From CAZSXS01 sp964611385 (lineage in GTDB: Bacteria; Bacillota; Clostridia; Lachnospirales; CAYPQA01): a DNA stretch of 64,000 bases. The stretch spans positions 1 to 64,000 of the forward strand of contig CAZSXS010000003.1 in NCBI GenBank assembly GCA_964611385.1, given 5' to 3'. The notes beneath the pieces are model-generated. The model worked only from the letters and a program-made list of their open reading frames with translations. It was not told the origin of the DNA and searched no databases. The translations under genes were made by a program, and so were the position numbers. This document shows positions 35,394 through 43,381 of the stretch, in pieces (position 1 is the stretch's first letter; each line of letters begins with the position of its first letter).

Positions 35394-36236
35394 ATGTACA
35401 ATTTTTCCATCGGTATCATGCTTGAAAGCTTAAAAAAGGAAACCAAGGAAGCCTTAGCCCGGGTCAAGGCGCTTGGAGCACAGGGTATCCAGGTTTACTC
35501 GACTTACGGAGAACTGTCTCCGCAGAATCTGGTGGGGCCAAAGCGGAAAGAATTTCTTGACCTTGTTAAGTCCCACGGCCTGTGCATTTCAGCCCTGTGT
35601 GGCGACTTAGGTCACGGCTTTGGCAACAAGGAGAAAAATCCAGAACTGATTGAACAGTCAAAGCGGATTTTGGATCTGGCAAAGGAACTGGAGACAAACA
35701 TCGTTACCACCCACATCGGCGTAGTTCCCCAGGACAAGAATCATGAACGCTACAAAATTATGCAAGAGGCTTGCTTTGCTTTGAGCCGCTATGCGGATGA
35801 GATTGATGCCCATTTTGCCATTGAAACCGGGCCGGAAATCGCGGTCGTGTTGAAGGAATTTTTAGATGCCTTGAATTCAAAAGGTGTTGCCGTCAACCTA
35901 GATCCAGCCAATCTGGTCATGGTTACCGCCGATGATCCTGTGCAGGCAGTTTACACCTTGAAGGATTACATCGTACACACCCACGCCAAAGACGGCCGTC
36001 GGCTTCTGGTCAAGGATCCAGAAATCGTTTACGGACTCATCGAGGAGGAAATTAAAACTGCTCAAGCCTTCATTGAGCTACCCCTCGGACAGGGTGATGT
36101 AGACTTTAAGCGCTACCTTGCCGCTCTTGACGAAATCGGTTACAAGGGCTTCTTAACCATTGAGCGCGAGGTCGGAGAGAATCCAGAAGGCGATATCCGA
36201 ACCGCTGTTGATTTCTTGAAAGCGTTAATGAAGTAA
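35394..36236 (+). CDS. TIM-barrel sugar phosphate isomerase/epimerase
   Basis: A 280-residue protein of the xylose-isomerase-like TIM-barrel family. Metal-binding acidic residues and His are visible in FAIETGPE, VNLDPANLVM, VHTHAKDG and the late ERE in FLTIEREVGE. Such enzymes isomerise or epimerise sugars or inositols. GGAGG precedes ATG 35394. It is the last gene of the long + strand run; repeat R2 begins four bases after its stop and a strong terminator follows. Confidence 0.88.
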   Translation: MYNFSIGIMLESLKKETKEALARVKALGAQGIQVYSTYGELSPQNLVGPKRKEFLDLVKSHGLCISALCGDLGHGFGNKEKNPELIEQSKRILDLAKELETNIVTTHIGVVPQDKNHERYKIMQEACFALSRYADEIDAHFAIETGPEIAVVLKEFLDALNSKGVAVNLDPANLVMVTADDPVQAVYTLKDYIVHTHAKDGRRLLVKDPEIVYGLIEEEIKTAQAFIELPLGQGDVDFKRYLAALDEIGYKGFLTIEREVGENPEGDIRTAVDFLKALMK

Positions 36237-36240
36237 GCTA

Positions 36241-36343
36241 TATACTCAGTCTCTTAAACATTTGCCAAGCTACCATCAATCAGCCTAGTTAAATTTTATT
36301 ATTTTGGATGGCGGTTTTGCAAAGCTCAATGTGACTGAGTATA
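36241..36343. repeat. Dispersed repeat R2, copy A (103 bp, perfect 11-bp inverted ends)
   Basis: Bounded by TATACTCAGTC and its reverse complement GACTGAGTATA. Read on the minus strand it contains GAGCTTTGCAAAACCGCCAT and GCTTGGCAAATG in the same order as the copies at 59.1 and 59.2 kb. Non-coding and located immediately after a stop codon. Confidence 0.85.
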
Positions 36344-36351
36344 AAACAATC

Positions 36352-36387
36352 AAAAACCCCCGCAGAACGTGTTCTGCGGGGGTTTTT
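36352..36387. terminator. Bidirectional terminator between convergent genes
   Basis: A 17-bp perfect stem (AAAAACCCCCGCAGAAC and complement) around a two-base centre, with A-run before and T-run after. It serves the TIM-barrel gene from the left and the CPBP gene from the right. Confidence 0.95.
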
Positions 36388-36403
36388 AGTAGCCAATGAA
36401 AGC

Positions 36404-37234
36404 TCAAAGTAAGTTAGTACGTGCAGGAGCATTTCTATTTACTTTAGTCATATAAATACACAGGGCAACACCAACTGCAAATGTCAGGGCACTTCTAAAT
36501 ACTTCAACGTTATCAGATGTTTTTGCAAGAAGCTGTGCCGTAAAATTACTGCAAAGATGCAACATCACAGCAGACAAGATACTGTGCTTCGTTTTGACAA
36601 ACACAAAACTCATAATCACCGTCATCCCTAAGGTCATGAGCAAGAACATCCAAAACCCAGAAAGTCTAAATCCCATCTGACCGTGCCAAGTCTCTTTCAT
36701 AAAATAAAGTGGCAGATGCCAAACACACCAAATAACACCTAGCAACAAAGAGGCTTTTATGAATCCAAACCTTTGGAGTAGCGGCTCAAGGGCATATCCA
36801 CGCCAGCCCAATTCCTCAGCAAAAGGGCCAGACATAAAGCTTATTAAAAGAAGAGGGATAAAAGATACAGGATTTTGAAGTACAAATTTTAAATTTATCA
36901 TCTCAGGAGATACCCCACCCATAAGCTTATCAATAAGTATACTTACGGCAAAAATAGCGGGAAAAATTAGCAGAATGAACAGCCACCAACTTGCTTTAAT
37001 GCGCTTAACTTGATAACATCTCCTAAAGTATTCTATCTTTTCTGCTTTGTTGTATGTTATGAGCACCATAGCAAGACCGACAAACGTTGGAGAACACCCT
37101 CCGCAAATAAGTAGAACCATACCTGTTCCCGAGTATGGATTTAACCCCAATAAGATAATTGCACCATAAAACAACCATGTCAAAATAAATGATAAAGCAA
37201 AGAATAGCGTTACATGTGATAATTGCTTTGTCAT
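36404..37234 (-). CDS. CPBP family intramembrane metalloprotease
   Basis: A 276-residue membrane protein with about eight spans and the three CPBP (CAAX-like) motifs: EELGWRG with the paired Glu and Arg, WCVWH, and HLCSN. Family members cleave substrates within the membrane; in Firmicutes they often give bacteriocin self-immunity or process prenylated peptides. The start has a purine-rich site upstream (GAGAGG on the minus strand). It stands alone, about 25 kb from the peptide-export island, so a link is only speculative. Confidence 0.9.
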   Translation of the reverse strand: MTKQLSHVTLFFALSFILTWLFYGAIILLGLNPYSGTGMVLLICGGCSPTFVGLAMVLITYNKAEKIEYFRRCYQVKRIKASWWLFILLIFPAIFAVSILIDKLMGGVSPEMINLKFVLQNPVSFIPLLLISFMSGPFAEELGWRGYALEPLLQRFGFIKASLLLGVIWCVWHLPLYFMKETWHGQMGFRLSGFWMFLLMTLGMTVIMSFVFVKTKHSILSAVMLHLCSNFTAQLLAKTSDNVEVFRSALTFAVGVALCIYMTKVNRNAPARTNLL

Positions 37235-37628
37235 ATAGTTTATACCTCTCTTTACTTTAAATTAATGGTGTTCATTTGACTTGTTTATTTAAGTTTTAGC
37301 TGATTTTATAAATTTATTAGCTTAGTCTTTTCTAAAACCGTTATCCATTTCCGTTTCAAAATATAAAGGTTTTGTTGTCTTTAGTAAAACTTATTTGCCA
37401 ATTTTTCCTTTTTTATCTAAATCTTTACCAATTAACCTTCACCTCATTTAATGTTTAAAGCAATAAGATAATTATTTTAGACAATATTATATACTTTATA
37501 AAAGTAAAATAGTTTATAAAAAACTTAACTTTAACTTGACAGCACCTCAGTGACAAACTAAAACATTAAATCAATTTCTTCAACACAAAAGTGTGCAGGA
37601 AAAATTGAAATATTTTGTTGACAGTATG

Positions 37629-37657
37629 TTGACAATGAAAAAAATTTCTGTAATATT
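37629..37657 (+). promoter_or_regulatory. Putative promoter of the redox cassette, with doubled -35
   Basis: TTGACA at 37629 and AATATT at 37652 are 17 bases apart (TAATAT with a 16-base spacer is equivalent). A second TGTTGACA stands 11 bases upstream at 37616, forming a direct repeat. Confidence 0.6.
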
Positions 37658-37663
37658 AGCAAT

Positions 37664-37684
37664 AAAGTTTGAAGTATAAACTTT
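37664..37684. promoter_or_regulatory. Operator-like inverted repeat
   Basis: AAAGTTT, seven bases, AAACTTT lies just downstream of the promoter and about 30 bases before the ATG at 37716, where a repressor could block transcription. The XRE regulator at 41679 is one candidate binder; this is inference. Confidence 0.45.
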
Positions 37685-37715
37685 ACAGGGTTTTTATTGA
37701 AAAGGAGTTGAATGT

Positions 37716-38705
37716 ATGGTAAGCAAGTATCCGAAAATCAACTATGATTATGAGGCAATAAAGCTAAAGAAAATCTATGAGCATCCCCTGCTAAAGGATT
37801 TTCCATGCTGCGGTGTGCAATCGGATGAGAGCATTAAAGTATTTGGTGAGCTGCGGTTTCCGGAGCTTCCAAATGAACGCTGTTATACTACTGCTTGTTT
37901 TGTCACCTCGATGGATGGTAAGTTGGCATATCCCGATAATCCGGCAGGACCTGTTATCGCACAGAGCAATGGATTAGACCCCGTTGGAGCGACCGCGGAT
38001 TTTTGGGCACTTAATTTGATGCGGGCTTCTTGTGATGCGATTTTTATGGGTGCTGTTACCATGCAGAAAGAACCCAACAGCCTGACATGTATATTTGACC
38101 AAACATTAGAAGATGAACGCGTGAGACTGGGGATGCAAAAAGCTCCTTGGATTGTTGTTTCAAGCTTTGATGGCACAGACATTCCATTTGGCGATACCTT
38201 GCTTGAAAATCAACCCGTAATGTTCAACACTTCGCCAGTCGGGGCAGAGTGTATCAGCAAAAATATAAAGCAAGACTTTTATATTGTAGGTTCTTTCAAA
38301 AATAAAGATGAGATAGATGCGAGACATATCACCAAGCAATTTGATGAAAATAAGTACAAAAAAACACCTGTCATCATCACAGGCGAGGGCACAAAAACCG
38401 ATACAGGGCTGTTGTTACATATCTTGAAAATCATGGGTATAAACATTGCAATGGTGGAATCCCCGTCCTATTGCCACAGTATGCTGCAATCGGGCTTATT
38501 GGATGAGATTATGCTTAACTACTCCTGCGTGTACATCGGCGGCAAGGCATTGGGATTTGGCGGCAACATGGAGTCGTTTACTTCGACAAATCATCCGCAC
38601 ACAGAGGTTTTATCCATACATTCACATTCGCCGAGTTTCTTTTATTTTCGCCACAAAATTGTATATGGCATTACACCCAACGGATATTTGGGTGCGATAT
38701 ATTAA
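37716..38705 (+). CDS. RibD C-terminal/dihydrofolate-reductase-like reductase
   Basis: A 329-residue protein with the RibD_C/DHFR fold: FVTSMDGKLAYPDNPAGP as the nucleotide-binding start, DAIFMGAVTMQ, and GEGTKTDTG and GGKALGFGG near the end. Such proteins reduce pyrimidine or flavin-related substrates with NADPH. It is longer than a lone RibD_C domain (about 200-230) because of an N-terminal extension of ~55 residues. AGGAG precedes the ATG. It is the first gene of a five-gene cassette with other oxidoreductases and an exporter, so a biosynthetic or detoxifying role is likely. Confidence 0.8.
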   Translation: MVSKYPKINYDYEAIKLKKIYEHPLLKDFPCCGVQSDESIKVFGELRFPELPNERCYTTACFVTSMDGKLAYPDNPAGPVIAQSNGLDPVGATADFWALNLMRASCDAIFMGAVTMQKEPNSLTCIFDQTLEDERVRLGMQKAPWIVVSSFDGTDIPFGDTLLENQPVMFNTSPVGAECISKNIKQDFYIVGSFKNKDEIDARHITKQFDENKYKKTPVIITGEGTKTDTGLLLHILKIMGINIAMVESPSYCHSMLQSGLLDEIMLNYSCVYIGGKALGFGGNMESFTSTNHPHTEVLSIHSHSPSFFYFRHKIVYGITPNGYLGAIY

Positions 38706-38728
38706 GGTATATTAAAAGGAGGAATATC

Positions 38729-39076
38729 ATGCAGTTAAAAAGATTTAACTCACTCCAGCCGGTAGAGGAACTCTTATTTAGGGTAAAACCTGAATTTGTC
38801 GAGGAGTTTATCCGCATCGACCATGAGGTATGGACACTTGCTCTATCAAAGTACCCGGGATTTGTGAGTAAGGAGATTTGGGTAAACGACGACAACAAAG
38901 GTGAGATTACCACCGTTCTTTACTGGGAGAGTATGTCTCATTGGAAATCCATCAGCCACAAGGAATTGGAGGAGACTCAAAGGTGCTTTGACGAGGCAAT
39001 CGGAAAAGAAAACTACTCCTTTGTGAAGGCTGTTCACGAGGGGAATCAACGATACAGGGTATGCAAGTATGAATAA
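38729..39076 (+). CDS. TIGR03792-like small protein (ABM-like fold)
   Basis: A 115-residue protein resembling the TIGR03792 family, with EFIRIDHEVWTLALSKYPGF and VLYWESMSHWKSI as recognisable parts. The fold is that of antibiotic-biosynthesis-monooxygenase-like dimers. Members of that superfamily can oxidise aromatic substrates without cofactors, but no catalytic residue is defined for this family. AGGAGG precedes the ATG. It lies within the redox cassette. Confidence 0.7.
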   Translation: MQLKRFNSLQPVEELLFRVKPEFVEEFIRIDHEVWTLALSKYPGFVSKEIWVNDDNKGEITTVLYWESMSHWKSISHKELEETQRCFDEAIGKENYSFVKAVHEGNQRYRVCKYE

Positions 39077-39133
39077 TGCCACCTACGCAAAAGGGGAATG
39101 TTACCCCATTGAAATGTTTGAAAGGAAGAGTAT

Positions 39134-39700
39134 ATGAAAACACTCGTATTTTATGGATCGGCCCGTAAGAATGGCCATACCAAGCAGATGTTAAGCCTAT
39201 TCCTGAATCATTTGGAGGGCAAAGCCGAGATCGTTGACTGTTACCGTGAAAAGAACATATCCCCCTGTATGGACTGCCGATATTGTTTGAAGACACGAGG
39301 TTGTGCCATCAAGGACGACATGCAGGAGATTTATAAAAAGATTGATGCGGCGGATTTGATTGTCCTTGCCGCACCGATGTATTTTCATTGCATACCCGGC
39401 CCTATGAAGTCGGTACTGGACAGATGCCAGCTCTACTGGGCAGGTTTGGTAAGAAAAGACCATGACTTGGATAAGCCAAAGATAGGCGTAATCTTGATGG
39501 TCGGTGGTGCGCCTGACTTTGAAAAGCAATTTACTGCGGGCGAAATGGTGTTGAAGGGATTGCTCAGTGACCTAAACGCCGAGCATATGGGTACGGTCTC
39601 AATGCCAAATAGTGACCATGACAGCTTGGAAATACGACTCGATATCGCAGAACAAATCATTCAATTGGCAAAAGCCATAAGGGAGAGGGACGCATTATGA
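39134..39700 (+). CDS. Flavodoxin-family NAD(P)H oxidoreductase
   Basis: A 188-residue flavoprotein of the NADPH-dependent FMN reductase type. It has the FMN loop YGSARKNGHTKQML, a Cys-rich segment PCMDCRYCLKTRGCAIKDD, and APMYFHCIPGPMKSVLDR. The Cys motif is that of iron-sulfur-flavoprotein relatives, though it is also common without a cluster. It probably supplies reduced flavin or reduces a substrate for the neighbouring enzymes. Its end overlaps the next start by four bases (ATGA). Confidence 0.87.
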   Translation: MKTLVFYGSARKNGHTKQMLSLFLNHLEGKAEIVDCYREKNISPCMDCRYCLKTRGCAIKDDMQEIYKKIDAADLIVLAAPMYFHCIPGPMKSVLDRCQLYWAGLVRKDHDLDKPKIGVILMVGGAPDFEKQFTAGEMVLKGLLSDLNAEHMGTVSMPNSDHDSLEIRLDIAEQIIQLAKAIRERDAL

Positions 39701-40428
39701 AGCTCGCAGATAAAGTGGTAATAATCACAGGTGTGAGTTCCGGTATTGGGGAGGGTGTAGCGAAGCGATTTTTGGAGCAAGGTGCTAAGGTCATGGGCTG
39801 CGGTATAGAGCCGTCGATGCGCATAAATGCCGACAACATACATTACATACAAGCAGACTTGACTAATTTTGACAATGCCCAAAGGGTTGTGGACGAGGCT
39901 GTAAAAATATTTGGCAGGGTGGATTGCGTGATTAACTGCGCGGGGATATCAAAAGTCCAATCCCTCGAATCTGCCGATACCCAAAGCTTTGAGCATGAAT
40001 TCAAGGTCAATGTCACCGGAGTGTTTCACATGTGCAAGGCGGCTGTTGCCGAGCTGAAAAAATCCAAACAAGCAGCCATTGTAAATATCGCATCAGACTT
40101 GGGAGTGCGCCCTATCCCTGAGCGTATCTCCTATTGTCCGTCCAAAGCGGCTGTGATAATGCTGACAAAGTGCATAGCCTTGGAGTACGCCCCGCATATC
40201 CGCGCCAATTGTATACTGCCGGGACTCGTCGAAACCCCTATGGTTACATCCAGATTTTCATCCGATGCAGAACTTGAGTCCTTTAGAAACAATATGTCGC
40301 AAATCTATCCTTTAAAGAAATTGGGAACGATTGATGATATGGCGAAAGCAATAATTTTTCTCGTAAGCGATGACAGCACGTTCATTACAGGAGAGAGCAT
40401 AGGAGTTTGCGGCGGCAGTTTGATATAG
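39697..40428 (+). CDS. Short-chain dehydrogenase/reductase
   Basis: A 243-residue SDR with the Rossmann motif GVSSGIG, NCAG, the catalytic Ser in NIASDLG and YCPSK carrying Tyr and Lys, and the PG motif CILPGLVETPM. It would oxidise or reduce an alcohol/ketone with NAD(P)H; the substrate is unknown. It is translationally coupled to the flavoprotein gene by a four-base overlap. Confidence 0.93.
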   Translation: MKLADKVVIITGVSSGIGEGVAKRFLEQGAKVMGCGIEPSMRINADNIHYIQADLTNFDNAQRVVDEAVKIFGRVDCVINCAGISKVQSLESADTQSFEHEFKVNVTGVFHMCKAAVAELKKSKQAAIVNIASDLGVRPIPERISYCPSKAAVIMLTKCIALEYAPHIRANCILPGLVETPMVTSRFSSDAELESFRNNMSQIYPLKKLGTIDDMAKAIIFLVSDDSTFITGESIGVCGGSLI

Positions 40429-40442
40429 AGGGAGAATTTAAG

Positions 40443-41582
40443 TTGAACAATCGACATCATTCTGTGCGCTTCTCGTTAATGCAATCATTTTACTGGTGCT
40501 CGGTGGGGGCATTCGCCTCGTTTGCATTGATGTTTTTTCAAGAACAAAGGGGTGTATCCGCGTCTCAGGTGGGTTTACTGACGGGGGTATTTACATTATG
40601 CGCATTTTGTGGACAGTTTTTTTGGGGATATTTATGCGATACGTGGAGGACAAATAAAAAGGTCTTTATACTGACTTGTATGCTTCAATGCATAATTGGC
40701 GCAATCTTGTATCTTAGCAAGGGATTTGCTTCTATCCTCATACTGTATGGCATGTTGGGGTTTGTACAATCACCGATGACGGCCATCCTCGACACATGGA
40801 TAATGAAAAGTTTTCCGCGTTCGCCGCTTGCGCTATCCCCCATACGCGCCGCAGGTTCGCTGTCGTATGCGGTGCTTATGCTGTTTTATGGCAAGATGAT
40901 AGGTACATGGGGTTACATCATCATGCCCGTCAGCTTGTTGATGTTTGCATCCGCTTCGGTAGTAACGGCATATCCTGTGCCTGATGCTCTTGCTACCCAC
41001 GAGGATTCCCGGCACAACAAAAATGTCGGCGGAAAGCTCTTCACGCCGACATTTTTGTTATTGATTACATGTATATTCTGTTGTGGTGTTGCCGGTACTA
41101 CATATACGTTATATCCGATTATCATTACAAATGTCGGCGGCAATACCTCTGACTTGGGGCTTGCCCTGTCCGTCAGCGCCTTTAGTCAAGTTCCGTTTAT
41201 GATATTGGTGGGCAGAATAAGCCGCATCCCCGCGAAAATAAGGTTGATAGCCAGCGCGGTCGGATATGTTGTCACCTTGATGTGTTTCGTTTTTTCAAAA
41301 ACTCCCGTGCAGATTATCCTCGCAAGCCTTATATCCGGCATATCTTTTGGGGTTATGCAACCCTCAATGCGGGAAATCGTTTATCAGCATTCCCCTCAAC
41401 AGCTGCGTACAACGGCACAGAGCATCTCCGATGCTGTTCATTATTCTTTATCGGGATTGTTTGCGAGTTTTGCGGTGGGCTTTGCGTGGGAACGCTTTGG
41501 ATCTGCGGTTGTGTTGTCGTTGTTTGCTTGTGTGCAATTCTTGGGGATTATTTTGCTAATGCTGTTGAGGAAAGATACTTAA
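40443..41582 (+). CDS. MFS transporter
   Basis: A 379-residue transporter with twelve predicted spans, of the LacY/nucleoside-permease-like MFS group. The loop between spans two and three has GYLCDTWRTNKK, the reduced form of the usual MFS motif. TTG 40443 is selected because GAGGGAG stands eight bases before it and the preceding in-frame codons overlap the SDR gene. As last gene of the redox cassette it may export the product or import the substrate. Confidence 0.87.
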   Translation: MNNRHHSVRFSLMQSFYWCSVGAFASFALMFFQEQRGVSASQVGLLTGVFTLCAFCGQFFWGYLCDTWRTNKKVFILTCMLQCIIGAILYLSKGFASILILYGMLGFVQSPMTAILDTWIMKSFPRSPLALSPIRAAGSLSYAVLMLFYGKMIGTWGYIIMPVSLLMFASASVVTAYPVPDALATHEDSRHNKNVGGKLFTPTFLLLITCIFCCGVAGTTYTLYPIIITNVGGNTSDLGLALSVSAFSQVPFMILVGRISRIPAKIRLIASAVGYVVTLMCFVFSKTPVQIILASLISGISFGVMQPSMREIVYQHSPQQLRTTAQSISDAVHYSLSGLFASFAVGFAWERFGSAVVLSLFACVQFLGIILLMLLRKDT

Positions 41583-41678
41583 CGAATGTTTGTGTGTTGC
41601 TTTGGAATATAAAAAATGGAAGATCATCCAAGATGCTGGATAATTCATTTCATCTTGCATCTGCTCCATTCTCACTTC

Positions 41679-42263
41679 CTAAATCAATTGATAGAACAAA
41701 CCGTGATTTGTACAATACCATACTAACATTCCGTGTCCAAAGCAAGATATGCGTGTTTGAACATTCCATTCAGGATACTGCTTTCGGAGCATAATACTAT
41801 CTCCTGTTACCAACGCAACAAAGGTAATATAATGCCCCTTTGACATTTCATGATCAGTCGAGATAAAAAATTCATTTTCTATCTTTTCCACCGTTAATTT
41901 TTCTGTGTCTGTGGCTTTTTGGGGAATCAATGCACATAGCTTTTTTCCACAACAGGAAATTGCAGCCTCATGGGTTGCGGTCAATAGATTTCCGCATGAT
42001 GGACAGACATAAAACTTTAACTTTTTCATATTGCCTCCTACTAAATCGCTGGGATCTAATTCACCAGCAAGTAAATTTTCTAAGTTGACACCAAAAACAG
42101 TTGATAGCTCAGAAAGCAATGAAATATCAGGGCAGCCAAGCCCACGTTCCCACTTTGAAACAGCTTTATCACTGATATTCATATGCTCAGCCAATTGCTG
42201 CTGAGTCAGTTTTCTCTCTGTTCGTAAGCTATAAATCAGCCTACCGATCTTTTCACAATCCAT
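41679..42263 (-). CDS. XRE-family regulator fused to a desulfoferrodoxin-like domain
   Basis: A 194-residue protein. Residues 1-65 are a Cro/CI-type helix-turn-helix (LTQQQLAEHMNISDKAVSKW). The rest begins with a zinc-ribbon or desulforedoxin-like pair (CPSCGNLL, later CCGKKLC). It continues with a beta domain with HEMSKGHYITFVALVTGD and CFGHG, resembling superoxide reductase (desulfoferrodoxin), where such His and Cys residues bind iron. It may sense iron, oxygen or superoxide; that is inference. ATG 42263 has GGGAGG upstream; an earlier in-frame start lacks one. It converges on the MFS gene of the redox cassette. Confidence 0.8.
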   Translation of the reverse strand: MDCEKIGRLIYSLRTERKLTQQQLAEHMNISDKAVSKWERGLGCPDISLLSELSTVFGVNLENLLAGELDPSDLVGGNMKKLKFYVCPSCGNLLTATHEAAISCCGKKLCALIPQKATDTEKLTVEKIENEFFISTDHEMSKGHYITFVALVTGDSIMLRKQYPEWNVQTRISCFGHGMLVWYCTNHGLFYQLI

Positions 42264-42285
42264 ATTTGCTCCCTCCCATATGCAC

Positions 42286-42314
42286 AGTATAATTGAACCA
42301 CACACGTTTTACAA
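42286..42314 (-). promoter_or_regulatory. Putative promoter of the XRE regulator gene
   Basis: On the minus strand, TTGTAA (42314-42309) and TATACT (42291-42286) have a 17-base spacer, 22 bases before the start codon. Confidence 0.5.
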
Positions 42315-42383
42315 TAAACGCTCCGTAGAGTTCAAAAGCATTATAGATAGAAATGAAAAGACACATCTATCGGGGGTTCTTGT

Positions 42384-42593
42384 ATGGCCTCAGGAAATTT
42401 GCTATATGCTGAGATAGCTGTTGCAATAGCAAAATACCAAAAATTGAAATATGCGAACATACCTTCTCAAAGAGTTGCCGAAAAAAACGGTATGAGATTT
42501 ATAACGGAATATGAAGATGCCAAAAATAAAATAGCGAAGGTGTATTCAATTTCATCAGAAGAGTATCAAAACAATGAGCACAACACGCTGTAA
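42384..42593 (+). pseudogene. Remnant of a GNAT acetyltransferase (C-terminal part)
   Basis: The 69-codon frame carries KYANIPSQRVAEKNGMRF, the typical late GNAT element in which a conserved Asn and GM loop bind acetyl-CoA, followed by a short tail. The first hundred or so residues of a normal GNAT are missing and no frame upstream supplies them, so this is a decayed fragment. A terminator follows. Confidence 0.65.
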
Positions 42594-42667
42594 CTTTTCT
42601 GACTAAGCCCAGCACACACAAAAGAGTTGTCGGAGTAGAATTTTCTTGATTTACAAGTACATGTGTT

Positions 42668-42702
42668 AAAAGCTGTCAAGCGTTAAGCTGACAGCTTTTT
42701 TT
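42668..42702. terminator. Terminator hairpin
   Basis: AAAAGCTGTCA and its complement TGACAGCTTTT flank a ten-base loop, with a T7 run on the + strand and T4 on the minus strand. It ends the GNAT remnant and the minus-strand TetR operon. Confidence 0.85.
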
Positions 42703-42752
42703 ATACGACTGATTGTTTACAGCAATAAAGGCTTTGTTAACCCAAACATGCT

Positions 42753-42989
42753 TTATTGTTTGTCCGTCCGTCCCAGCAACCCAGCAATTCTAAGTAACAC
42801 CTGTCCTAATGCTTCGATAATGCCTAATCGAACGGCAAACAGATTGGTTATTCCGGAGCATATTACGATGATTCCAGATATAGTTGCCCAAGCAATCCCT
42901 TTACGTTGCAAACCTGTAATAAAGAGAATTACCCCAAGCCCAATGCTGACTATAGCGCCTAAATTCGACAATGTTTTTAATGATTTCAT
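42753..42989 (-). CDS. Small membrane protein, two spans
   Basis: A 78-residue protein with two hydrophobic segments (residues ~10-28 and ~32-55) and a positively charged end. GAGGAGGAATAAAA precedes its ATG on the minus strand, a strong translation signal. It is the last gene of the tetR-headed operon. I do not recognise a family. Confidence 0.75.
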   Translation of the reverse strand: MKSLKTLSNLGAIVSIGLGVILFITGLQRKGIAWATISGIIVICSGITNLFAVRLGIIEALGQVLLRIAGLLGRTDKQ

Positions 42990-42991
42990 TT

Positions 42992-43207
42992 TTATTCCTC
43001 CTCAGATTTTTTACGTTTAAAAATAGCAACAAATTGGGTTGTAACACCAAGCAGTGCATATTTAGAGCTCCCCAACCCAGTAGTACACATTACATTTACC
43101 ATTTCCCAGCCGTTCTCACCTAATTGATTTAACTTTGTTTGAAACCGCTCATCTATTATACCTTGCTCTCCAGAAGTGGTGATCATTTTGTATTCAAACT
43201 TTTCCAT
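42992..43207 (-). CDS. DUF4177-like small protein
   Basis: A 71-residue soluble protein with FEYKMIT at the start and LNQLGENGWEMVNVM, then a short beta-strand pair ending FVAIFKRK; this is the DUF4177 pattern. Function is unknown. GAGGAGG lies six bases upstream of ATG 43207. It sits two bases from the small membrane protein gene, so the two are co-translated. Confidence 0.75.
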   Translation of the reverse strand: MEKFEYKMITTSGEQGIIDERFQTKLNQLGENGWEMVNVMCTTGLGSSKYALLGVTTQFVAIFKRKKSEEE

Positions 43208-43241
43208 AGTAAACCTCCTCAAGATTTAAATTTTAGAGCTT

Positions 43242-43349
43242 TTAGAACACACCAATGATCATCGCAATAGTCCAGCAAGCTCTTAACCAAGGAGAAATCT
43301 CCTTTGAAACGCTGAAAATAAAACCCACTAATTCAGAAACAATGCCCAT
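43242..43349 (-). CDS. 35-residue hydrophobic peptide in the tetR operon
   Basis: A short gene starting ATG 43349 with AAAGGGG seven bases upstream, ending TAA at 43242. The product begins MGIVSELVGFIFSVSKEI and ends CWTIAMIIGVF: two short hydrophobic stretches joined by a charged turn, so it is likely membrane-associated. It occupies the otherwise empty gap between tetR and the DUF4177 gene. The evidence is position, translation signal and clean length; expression is not shown. Confidence 0.6.
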   Translation of the reverse strand: MGIVSELVGFIFSVSKEISPWLRACWTIAMIIGVF

Positions 43350-43381
43350 AAAATACCCCTTTCATTATGTTGTAGCTGTCA

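Larger units (their letters stand above)
37235..37715. other. A+T-rich intergenic region between divergent genes
   Basis: 480 bases without a gene. The right end holds a promoter with a duplicated TTGACA and an inverted repeat, annotated separately. The remainder is A+T-rich and shows no further structure I can support. Confidence 0.6.

Noticed and set aside
36404..37234. CPBP protease as immunity protein of the export island
   Set aside because: The family fits, but it lies 25 kb away on the other strand with no linking feature, so no functional claim is made.
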